Part shown: positions 26,116 to 33,045 of the stretch, one piece after another
Layout: the number at the start of each line of letters is the position of its first letter
Position numbering within the stretch: position 1 is the first letter of the stretch
NCBI GenBank assembly: GCA_964236445.1
Contig: CAXSDR010000019.1
Location: 1 to 45,583, forward strand
DNA length: 45,583 bases
From: CAXSDR01 sp964236445
GTDB lineage: Bacteria > Actinomycetota > Actinomycetes > Motilibacterales > Motilibacteraceae
Direction of reading: 5' to 3'
Notes under the pieces: model-generated
What the model was told of the DNA's origin: nothing
The model's input: the letters and a program-made list of their open reading frames with translations, nothing else
Databases searched by the model: none
Made by a program: the position numbers and the translations under genes

Positions 26116-26423
26116 CGGTGCACCGCGTCGGACTGCTGGCCGACATTCCCGTGGGTGAGGGGCGGGCGTACGCCGTCGGCGGCCAGCAGGTGGCCGTCTT
26201 CCGCTTGCGCAGCGGCGACCTGCGGGCCCTGTCTGCCGTCTGTCCCCACAGGGGCGGTCCGATCGCGGACGGGCTGATCGACGACGAGCAGGTGGTGTGC
26301 CCGCTGCACGGCAACGCGTACGCGCTCGCGGACGGCTGCTCGCGCACAGGCGAGGCGCCGTTGGCGGTCTATGACGTCTCGGTCGAGGGCGAGGACGTGC
26401 TGGTGTCGCTCGGACCGTCCTGA
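26112..26423 (+). CDS. nirD: nitrite reductase small subunit (Rieske-like)
   Basis: A 103-aa Rieske-fold protein with CPHRGGPI and CPLHGNAY, which supply the Cys-His pairs expected to bind a [2Fe-2S] cluster. It partners NirB in NADH-dependent nitrite reductase. The GTG start overlaps the nirB stop. A large perfect inverted repeat follows 20 bases after its stop. Confidence 0.94.
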   Translation: MTVHRVGLLADIPVGEGRAYAVGGQQVAVFRLRSGDLRALSAVCPHRGGPIADGLIDDEQVVCPLHGNAYALADGCSRTGEAPLAVYDVSVEGEDVLVSLGPS

Positions 26424-26443
26424 GCCGGCCATGATGAGCTCTG

Positions 26444-26500
26444 CGGTGATCATGAGCAGATCCGTTGCAGGAGCGGCAACGGATCTGCTCATGATCACCG
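26444..26500. repeat. perfect 25-bp inverted repeat with 7-base loop between nirD and ruvC
   Basis: Bases 26444-26468 are exactly complementary to 26476-26500, leaving the loop AGGAGCG. The arms are less GC-rich than their surroundings (they include TGATCATGAGCAGATC) and no T tract follows. In RNA it would form a very stable hairpin at the end of the nitrite operon. It may act as a terminator or 3' stabiliser, or be a dispersed palindromic element. Confidence 0.9.
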
Positions 26501-26562
26501 GGTGGGCGGGGCGGTGCGGAACACGCCGGTCAGGCATCCCCGCACTGCGCGCCCCGGGTCGG

Positions 26563-26568
26563 TAGCGT
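26563..26568 (+). promoter_or_regulatory. candidate -10 box of ruvCAB
   Basis: TAGCGT matches TANNNT. Transcription would begin near 26575, inside the LexA-like site, a sensible place for repression. No clear -35 is visible. Confidence 0.4.
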
Positions 26569-26574
26569 TCGCAT

Positions 26575-26590
26575 TCGAACGGGTGTTCGG
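26575..26590. promoter_or_regulatory. LexA (SOS) box upstream of ruvC
   Basis: TCGAAC-GGGT-GTTCGG matches the actinobacterial/Gram-positive SOS operator TCGAAC-N4-GTTCGA at 11 of 12 fixed positions. It ends 24 bases before the ruvC start codon. DNA-damage control of ruvC is established in mycobacteria, so LexA repression of the ruvCAB operon is likely. Confidence 0.82.
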
Positions 26591-26614
26591 CGGACCGAGG
26601 GGCGGCAGATTCGC

Positions 26615-27136
26615 GTGCGTGTGCTCGGCATCGATCCCGGCTTGACCCGGTGCGGCATCGGCGTGCTGGAGGGCTCGCCGGGGCGTCCGCTGCACCTGGT
26701 GGGCGTCGGCGTCCTGCGCACGCTGGTCGACGCCGAGCTCGGGCAGCGGCTCGTCAGCCTGGAGGCGCAGATCGAGGCGTGGCTCGACGACTACCTGCCG
26801 GACGCGGTCGCGGTGGAGCGCGTGTTCAGCCAGCACAACGTCCGCACGGTCATGGGCACGGCGCAGGCCAGCGCGGTCGCCATCACGTGCGCGGCCCGCC
26901 GGGGCCTGCCGGTCGCCCTGCACACGCCGAGCGAGGTCAAGGCCGCCGTGACCGGCAACGGACGAGCCGACAAGGCTCAGGTGACCGCGATGGTCACGAG
27001 GCTGCTCCGACTCGATGCGCCGCCGAAGCCGGCCGACGCCGCCGACGCGCTCGCGCTCGCCGCGTGCCACGTCTGGCGTGGGGGGGCTCAGGCCCGCATC
27101 GCCGCCGCGGCCCTGGCAGCCGGGAGCCGTCGATGA
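26615..27136 (+). CDS. ruvC: Holliday junction resolvase RuvC
   Basis: Endonuclease that cuts Holliday junctions. The 173-aa product has the acidic catalytic residues in VLGIDPGLTRCG, AVERVF and DAADALALA, and the junction-binding region FSQHNVRTVMGTAQ. It starts with GTG. ATGA overlaps link ruvC to ruvA and ruvA to ruvB, so the three are cotranscribed from the SOS-box promoter. Confidence 0.97.
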   Translation: MRVLGIDPGLTRCGIGVLEGSPGRPLHLVGVGVLRTLVDAELGQRLVSLEAQIEAWLDDYLPDAVAVERVFSQHNVRTVMGTAQASAVAITCAARRGLPVALHTPSEVKAAVTGNGRADKAQVTAMVTRLLRLDAPPKPADAADALALAACHVWRGGAQARIAAAALAAGSRR

Positions 27137-27756
27137 TCGCCTACGTACGCGGCATCGTCGCCGCAATCGCCCCCGACGCCGCCGTGCTCGAGGTGGGTGG
27201 AGTCGGTCTCGCCGTCCGCTGTGCGCCCGCGACGCTGGCCGCCCTGCGACTGGGCGATTCCGCTCGCCTGTCCACGTCGCTGATCGTGCGCGAGGACGAG
27301 CTGACGCTCTATGGCTTCGCCGACGACGACGAGCGCTCGGTCTTCGAGCTGCTCCAGTCGGTCAGTGGCGTCGGTCCCCGGCTCGCCCAGGCGGTGCTCA
27401 GCGTGCTCGCGCCCGATGACCTGCGGCGTGCCGTCGCGGCCGACGACCTCGTCGCGCTGACGCGCGTGCCGGGGGTGGGCCGAAAGGGTGCCCAGCGTCT
27501 CGCGCTCGAGCTCAAGGACCGTCTCGGGCCGCCGCGCGGCACCACGGTCGCCGACCCGCGCAGCGTGGCACCGGTCGTCGCGGTCTGGCGGGAGCAGCTG
27601 GCTGCCGCGCTCACCGGGCTCGGCTGGTCGGCGCGCGAGGCCGAGGTGGGTGTCGACGACGTCGCCGACCAGGCCGACGCGGCACTCGCCGACGGCATCG
27701 AGCCTGACGTCGCTGCGCTGCTCCGCACCGCGCTGCGCGCGATGAGCAGGGCATGA
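27133..27756 (+). CDS. ruvA: Holliday junction branch-migration protein RuvA
   Basis: A 207-aa protein that recognises the four-way junction and loads RuvB. It begins MIAYVRGIV, followed by EDELTLYGFADDDER (domain I), the helix-hairpin-helix repeats VSGVGPRLAQAVLS and VPGVGRKGAQRLALELKDRL (domain II), and a C-terminal helix bundle that contacts RuvB. Its ATG overlaps the ruvC stop and its own stop overlaps the ruvB start. Confidence 0.96.
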   Translation: MIAYVRGIVAAIAPDAAVLEVGGVGLAVRCAPATLAALRLGDSARLSTSLIVREDELTLYGFADDDERSVFELLQSVSGVGPRLAQAVLSVLAPDDLRRAVAADDLVALTRVPGVGRKGAQRLALELKDRLGPPRGTTVADPRSVAPVVAVWREQLAAALTGLGWSAREAEVGVDDVADQADAALADGIEPDVAALLRTALRAMSRA

Positions 27757-28847
27757 ACGACCTCGGAGCCGACCGCCTGGTGCGCCCCGACGCCGAGCTC
27801 GACGAACGGGCGGCGGAGCAGGCGCTACGGCCGCGCAGCCTCGACGAGTTCGTGGGTCAGGAGCGCGTCAAGGAGCAGCTCGGCCTGGTGCTGGAGGCGG
27901 CTCGCGGCCGTGGCCGCCCGTCGGACCATGTGCTCCTCTCGGGCGGCCCGGGGCTCGGCAAGACGACGCTGGCAATGATCATCGCGTCGGAGATGCAGGC
28001 GCCGCTGCGCATCACGAGCGGCCCGGCGATCACGCACGCGGGTGACCTCGCTGCGGTGCTGTCCTCGCTGACCGAGGGCGAGGTGCTGTTCCTCGACGAG
28101 ATCCACCGCATGGCACGCCCGGCGGAAGAGATGCTCTACATGGCGATGGAGGACTTCCGCGTCGACGTGATCGTCGGCAAGGGTCCGGGGGCCACGGCCA
28201 TCCCGCTCGACCTGCCGCCGTTCACCCTCGTCGGGGCCACGACCCGCGCCGGCCTCTTGCCAGCCCCCCTTCGCGACCGGTTCGGCTTCACCGCCCACAT
28301 GGACCTCTACGAGCCGCACGAGCTCGAGCTCGTGCTGCGCCGCTCGGCGACGCTGCTCGGCGTCGACCTGCGCCGCGACGGCGCACGCGAAGTCGCCCTC
28401 CGCTCGCGCGGCACCCCCCGCATCGCCAACCGACTGCTGCGCCGGGTGCGTGACTTCGCCGAGGTCCGCGCCAAGAACGTCGTCACCAGTGCGGTTGCCG
28501 CCGCCGCGCTCGAGGTCTACGAAGTCGACGAGCGCGGTCTCGACCGGCTCGACCGCGCGGTGCTCGACGCCCTTGTGAGGCTCTTCGGCGGGGGACCGGT
28601 CGGGCTGTCCACGCTCGCCGTCGCGGTCGGCGAGGAGGCCGAGACCGTCGAGGTGGTGGTCGAGCCGTTCCTGGTGCGCCACGGTCTCCTCGCGCGTACG
28701 CCGCGGGGCCGGGTGGCGACACCCGCCGCATGGGCACACCTCGGTCTGACCCCCGCCCCGGGCAGCAGCCCCTGGCCGCCGGCCCCCCGAACGACTGGGT
28801 CCGCCGCCGCGTGCCTCCAGCTGCCCTACGACGAGACCGACGGCTGA
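27753..28847 (+). CDS. ruvB: Holliday junction branch-migration ATPase RuvB
   Basis: AAA+ motor of branch migration. The 364-aa product has RPRSLDEFVGQERVKEQL, Walker A GGPGLGKTTLA, Walker B VLFLDEIHR, sensor 1 and the arginine finger within GATTRAGLL, and the winged-helix end with VEPFLVRHGLLARTPRGR. The extra C-terminal 30 residues are variable. It is the last gene of the SOS-regulated group. Confidence 0.97.
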   Translation: MNDLGADRLVRPDAELDERAAEQALRPRSLDEFVGQERVKEQLGLVLEAARGRGRPSDHVLLSGGPGLGKTTLAMIIASEMQAPLRITSGPAITHAGDLAAVLSSLTEGEVLFLDEIHRMARPAEEMLYMAMEDFRVDVIVGKGPGATAIPLDLPPFTLVGATTRAGLLPAPLRDRFGFTAHMDLYEPHELELVLRRSATLLGVDLRRDGAREVALRSRGTPRIANRLLRRVRDFAEVRAKNVVTSAVAAAALEVYEVDERGLDRLDRAVLDALVRLFGGGPVGLSTLAVAVGEEAETVEVVVEPFLVRHGLLARTPRGRVATPAAWAHLGLTPAPGSSPWPPAPRTTGSAAACLQLPYDETDG

Positions 28848-28914
28848 CCCCGCATCGTTGTCGGTCTCGGGGGATCGATTCCGGCGGCTCAGACGTCGGG
28901 AGGGGTGGCGTTCG

Positions 28915-28943
28915 TTGTCGCTGCCGGGCTGCTCACCTAGACT
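28915..28943 (+). promoter_or_regulatory. promoter of yajC-secD-secF
   Basis: TTGTCG (28915-28920) and TAGACT (28938-28943) are separated by 17 bases and resemble housekeeping sigma -35 and -10 elements. Transcription would start near 28950, about 50 bases before the yajC GTG and 70 bases after ruvB, separating the secretion genes from SOS control. Confidence 0.55.
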
Positions 28944-28998
28944 GCCCTGCTGGCACCGGCGCCGGCCGTTGTCGTTCCGTGCTGGAGGTCTGCCGCCT

Positions 28999-29286
28999 GT
29001 GAAGGGCATCGTCAATCTGTTGCCCTTGGCGGCGGTGTTCGGGCTGCTCTGGATCGCCCTGATCCGCCCGACGCGACAGCGCCAGCAGCAGGCGGTGCGC
29101 CTGCGCAGCGAGGTGGCCGTCGGCCAGCACGTCGTCACCACGTCGGGGCTGCACGCGACGGTGCGCAGCGTGCAGGATGAGGTCGTGGTGCTCGAGACGT
29201 CGCCGGGGATCACCAGCCGGTGGGCCCTGGGCGCCATCGGGCGCATCGAGGACGCCACGGACGAGACCAGCGACACCAGCGGCTGA
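28999..29286 (+). CDS. yajC: preprotein translocase accessory subunit YajC
   Basis: A 95-aa single-pass membrane protein: membrane segment NLLPLAAVFGLLWIALIRP, then a basic stretch and VAVGQHVVTTSGLHATVRSV, the conserved YajC core. GTG 28999 follows GGAGG at 28984-28988. It works with SecD and SecF, whose genes follow. The acidic C-terminus is short. Confidence 0.93.
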   Translation: MKGIVNLLPLAAVFGLLWIALIRPTRQRQQQAVRLRSEVAVGQHVVTTSGLHATVRSVQDEVVVLETSPGITSRWALGAIGRIEDATDETSDTSG

Positions 29287-29411
29287 CGGTCCCGAGCGGT
29301 CAGCACGAGCACCACAGCAGAGCCAGAGCATCACCACCGAGACAAGCCGACACCCGTAGACCCGGCGCAGCTCCTGCGACTGGGACGCAACACCGCGAGG
29401 AGAGTCCGACC

Positions 29412-31226
29412 GTGGCCAAAGGCCAGTCACGCACCACCCAGCAGGGCAAGCCGTCTCGCACGCTGGCGGTGCTGGTGCTGCTGTTCGCGGTGCTGCTCGG
29501 CGGGGTCGCGCTCACCGCGCGCGGGTCCGAGGGAACCTGGGTCCCCAAGCTGGGGCTCGACCTCCAAGGCGGTTCCAGCATCACGCTGACGCCCAAGACG
29601 GCTGACGTCAGCGCCGGGCGGGTGACCGACAGCAACATCACGACGGCGATCAGCATCCTGCGCAACCGCATCGATGCCCGCGGTGTCTCCGAGACCGAGA
29701 TCACCTCCCAGGGCAGCGGCAACGGGCGGTCGGTCGTCGTGTCCCTGCCCGGGCGCCAGGACCGTGCCCTGCTGCAGAGCCTGCTGACCACGGCCGAGCT
29801 CCGCTTCCGTCAGGTGCTGCAGCGCGGCGAAGGTGTCCCCGCCCCGGCCGTCACGCCTGCGGCCACTCCTGCTGCGAGCGGGGCCACGCCGGCACCAACC
29901 GCGGCGAAGCCGGCCGCGTCGGCCAAGGCGACAGCGGGCGCGAAGGCTTCCCCGTCGGCCACCAGCCAGGGACGTGTCGTGCCCCGCGGCCTGAGTGCTG
30001 CAACGACCGCCCCGAGCGCTCCGGCCGTCGCGCCCACGGTGGTGCCGAAGGCGCCTGCCACCACAGCTCCGGCCGCGGCCGCCGTCCCAGCGGACGTGCA
30101 GGCGAAGTACGACACCTACATCTGCAATCCCGCGCACCCCGTGGCGCCCGAGAACGACCTGCCCGACCAGTTCATCGTCACCTGCGGTGACGACGGAGGG
30201 ACGCAGAAGTTCCTGCTCGGCAAGGCCGAGGTCGTGGGCAAGGACGTCTCCACAGCCTCCGCCGGCCTGGAGCGCAACTCCCAGGGCATCACGCAGGCCG
30301 GCAAGTGGGAGATCGACCTCGAGTTCAAGGACACCGGCAAGAAGGCGTGGGGCGCGCTCACCACCCGCGTGCAGCCGCTGACCCCGCCGGCCAACCAGGT
30401 CGCTGTCGTCCTCGACGGCCAGGTCATCATCGCGCCGCAGATCATCACGCCGATTCTCGACGGCAAGGCGCAGATCACGGGCTCGTTCACGCGCAAGCAG
30501 GCCACGGACGTCGCCCAGCAGCTGAAGTTCGGGGCGCTGCCGCTGACGTTCGACCAGGGACCGCTCGAGTCGATCTCCCCGACGCTGGGCGCCGACCAAC
30601 TGCGTGGCGGTCTCATCGCCGGCGCGATCGGCCTCGCGCTCGTCGTCGCCTACCTTCTCCTCTACTACCGCGGCCTCGGCCTCATCGCCGTCGCGAGCCT
30701 CGTGGTGTCCGCCTCGATGACCTACCTCATCGTCGTGCTGTTCTCCAACCACATCGGGCTGCGGCTGAGCCTGTCGAGCATCGCGGGTCTGATCGTGGCC
30801 ATCGGCATCACCGCCGACAGCTTCGTCGTCTATTTCGAGCGGCTGCGCGACGAGGTGCGCGATGGCAAGTCGCTGCGGGTCGCCGTCGAGACCGGTTGGC
30901 GGCGGGCCAGGCGCACGATCCTCGTCGCCGACTTCGTGTCGTTCCTCGCCGCGATCGTGCTCTATTTCCTCTCGGTGGGCGGCGTCCAGGGGTTCGCGTT
31001 CACCCTGGGTCTCACGACCGTCGTCGACGTCATCATCGTGTTCCTCTTCACCAAGCCCCTGATTACGCTGTTCTCCGGCTCCAGGTTCTTCGGCGGCGGG
31101 CACAGGTGGTCCGGGCTCGACGCCCGACGTCTCGGCCGCAAGGCGGGCGCGTCCGACCTCGGCGAACCGGCCCGCGTCGGGTCGCGCGTACGCACCGGCT
31201 CCACCTCACTGACGAAGGAGGCGTGA
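29412..31226 (+). CDS. secD: protein translocase subunit SecD
   Basis: Proton-driven helper of Sec protein export. The 604-aa product has a first membrane helix (about residues 18-36), the conserved LGLDLQGGSSITL, an extracytoplasmic domain, and five C-terminal helices with SSIAGLIVAIGITADSFVVYFERLRDE. An unusual stretch of about 90 residues (roughly 138-230, bases 29825-30095), almost all Ala, Pro, Thr, Ser and Lys, is inserted in the P1 region. GTG 29412 has GGAGAG seven bases upstream. secF follows after one base. Confidence 0.95.
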   Translation: MAKGQSRTTQQGKPSRTLAVLVLLFAVLLGGVALTARGSEGTWVPKLGLDLQGGSSITLTPKTADVSAGRVTDSNITTAISILRNRIDARGVSETEITSQGSGNGRSVVVSLPGRQDRALLQSLLTTAELRFRQVLQRGEGVPAPAVTPAATPAASGATPAPTAAKPAASAKATAGAKASPSATSQGRVVPRGLSAATTAPSAPAVAPTVVPKAPATTAPAAAAVPADVQAKYDTYICNPAHPVAPENDLPDQFIVTCGDDGGTQKFLLGKAEVVGKDVSTASAGLERNSQGITQAGKWEIDLEFKDTGKKAWGALTTRVQPLTPPANQVAVVLDGQVIIAPQIITPILDGKAQITGSFTRKQATDVAQQLKFGALPLTFDQGPLESISPTLGADQLRGGLIAGAIGLALVVAYLLLYYRGLGLIAVASLVVSASMTYLIVVLFSNHIGLRLSLSSIAGLIVAIGITADSFVVYFERLRDEVRDGKSLRVAVETGWRRARRTILVADFVSFLAAIVLYFLSVGGVQGFAFTLGLTTVVDVIIVFLFTKPLITLFSGSRFFGGGHRWSGLDARRLGRKAGASDLGEPARVGSRVRTGSTSLTKEA

Positions 31227-31227
31227 C

Positions 31228-32430
31228 GTGTCGCGCTTGGGCAACTTGGGCGGCAGCCTCTATCGCGGCGAGGTCTCCTACGACTTCGTCGGCCGTCAGA
31301 AGCGCTGGTACACCATCAGCGGCGTCATCCTGCTCGTCACCATCGGCGCGCTCCTGCTGCACCCGCTGAAGCTGGGTATCGAGTTCCGCGGCGGCGGCGA
31401 ATACCGCTCACCGATGGCGAGCTGCAGCGTCGCGCAGGCGCGTACGGCGGCGGGTGACGCGGCCGGTGGCGAGGTGCGGGCGTCCAAGGTCGGCGGCAAC
31501 CTGCGGGTGCAGACGAAGCAGCTCTCGAAGGCCCAGGACAACGCGGTCGTCGCTGCCATCGCCAAGGCGTGCGGTGTTAAGGAGACCGACGTCAGCAGCT
31601 CGACGATCGGCGCCAGCTGGGGCAAGGACATCTCGCACAAGGCCCTGAAGGGTCTGATCGTCTTCCTGATCCTCGTGGCGATCTATCTCGCGATCGCGTT
31701 CGAGTGGCGGATGGCCGTCAGCGCTCTCGTGGCCCTGGCTCACGACCTCGTCATCACCGCGGGCGTCTATGCCCTCGTCGGATTCGAGGTCACCCCCGCG
31801 ACCGTGGTCGGCATCCTGACGATCCTGGGCTATTCGCTCTACGACACCGTCGTCGTGTTCGACAAGGTGCGCGAGAACACCGCGGGCATCCAGGGTGGCA
31901 GCCGCATGACCTACAGCGAGGCCGCCAACCTCGCGATGAACCAGACCCTGGTGCGCTCCATCAACACCAGCATCATCGCGCTGCTCCCGGTCGCCGGAAT
32001 CCTGTTCGTCGGCGCCGGTCTGCTCGGCGCCGGCGCGCTGAAGGACATCTCGCTCGCACTCTTCGTCGGCATCGCCGCCGGCACCTACTCCTCGATCTTC
32101 ATCGCCACCCCGCTGCTCGCGGACCTGAAGGAGCGCGAGCCCGGCATGAAGGCTCTCGCCAAGCGCGTGGCTGCGCGCCGCAGCGGTGTCGCGGCCGTGG
32201 CGCGTCGCGGCGCGAAGGCCGCGGTCGCGACGAGCGTGGGGAGCGAGGCGCCTCCCGGGGGACTCCTGCCCGACACCGCCGACCCCCGCTTCGTGCAGAT
32301 CGCCAGCGACGACGCGACGCCGGAGGCCAACGCCGTCCCGGTGCGCCCGCGCACCACGCCGCCGCAGCGGACCCAGCCGCAGCGTCGACCGGGCAGCGGT
32401 CGTCCGTCGGGGCGGGGCAAGAAGCGTTGA
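31228..32430 (+). CDS. secF: protein translocase subunit SecF
   Basis: Partner of SecD. The 400-aa product has a first helix (about residues 30-48), LKLGIEFRGGGEYR, and a five-helix cluster with LTILGYSLYDTVVVFDKVREN and TRVRSINTS-like MNQTLVRSINTS. The C-terminal 90 residues are a basic, Pro- and Arg-rich cytosolic tail. GTG 31228 is preceded by AAGGAGG at six bases. The gene is followed closely by apt. Confidence 0.95.
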   Translation: MSRLGNLGGSLYRGEVSYDFVGRQKRWYTISGVILLVTIGALLLHPLKLGIEFRGGGEYRSPMASCSVAQARTAAGDAAGGEVRASKVGGNLRVQTKQLSKAQDNAVVAAIAKACGVKETDVSSSTIGASWGKDISHKALKGLIVFLILVAIYLAIAFEWRMAVSALVALAHDLVITAGVYALVGFEVTPATVVGILTILGYSLYDTVVVFDKVRENTAGIQGGSRMTYSEAANLAMNQTLVRSINTSIIALLPVAGILFVGAGLLGAGALKDISLALFVGIAAGTYSSIFIATPLLADLKEREPGMKALAKRVAARRSGVAAVARRGAKAAVATSVGSEAPPGGLLPDTADPRFVQIASDDATPEANAVPVRPRTTPPQRTQPQRRPGSGRPSGRGKKR

Positions 32431-32432
32431 CC

Positions 32433-32987
32433 ATGCCGGCCGGCCGGCCGTCGCCCGAGATGGCTCGGCTGGCCGACACCGTCACGGCGCTCATCCGTGA
32501 TGTCCCCGACTTCCCGACGCCGGGCATCCTGTTCAAGGACATCTGTCCACTGCTCGCTGATCCCAGCGGGTTCGCCGCGGTAGTCGATGGTTTCGCCCGG
32601 CTCGCGAAGGCGGCCGACGCCCAGCTGATCGCGGGGGTCGAGGCCCGCGGTTTCCTCTTCGCCGCGCCGGCCGCCTATGGCGCAGGCGTCGGTCTCCTGC
32701 CGGTCCGCAAGGCCGGCAAGCTGCCCGGGGCGACGCACGCGGCGTCGTACGCGCTCGAATACGGCGAAGCGACGCTCGAGGTGGGCGTCTCCGCCGTCCC
32801 TGCCGGTGCTCGGGTCCTCCTCGTCGACGACGTGCTCGCCACGGGCGGCACGCTGGTTGCGGCCGTCGGCCTGCTGCGACGCGCGGGAGCCGAGGTCGTC
32901 GGCGTCGCGGTGCTCGTCGAGATCGCCGCGCTCGGCGGACGGGCGAAGCTCGCGTCGGTGCCCGTCACGGCCTTGGTCACCGTCTAG
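32433..32987 (+). CDS. apt: adenine phosphoribosyltransferase
   Basis: Salvages adenine to AMP with PRPP. The 184-aa product has PDFPTPGILFKDI, GVEARGFLFAAP, VRKAGKLPG and the PRPP-binding motif LLVDDVLATGGTL. ATG 32433 begins two bases after the secF stop; a TTG two codons earlier would overlap it. The secF-apt-rel order is typical of actinobacteria. Confidence 0.95.
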   Translation: MPAGRPSPEMARLADTVTALIRDVPDFPTPGILFKDICPLLADPSGFAAVVDGFARLAKAADAQLIAGVEARGFLFAAPAAYGAGVGLLPVRKAGKLPGATHAASYALEYGEATLEVGVSAVPAGARVLLVDDVLATGGTLVAAVGLLRRAGAEVVGVAVLVEIAALGGRAKLASVPVTALVTV

Positions 32988-33010
32988 GCCCGCATCCGCC
33001 GGGCGCGTCC

Positions 33011-33016
33011 TAGACT
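33011..33016 (+). promoter_or_regulatory. candidate -10 box of rel
   Basis: TAGACT fits TANNNT and is identical to the yajC -10. It lies 24 bases after apt and 30 before the rel start, so rel may have its own promoter in addition to read-through. No convincing -35. Confidence 0.4.
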
Positions 33017-33045
33017 GGGATCCCCGGTACGGAGGAGCGTGAGGT

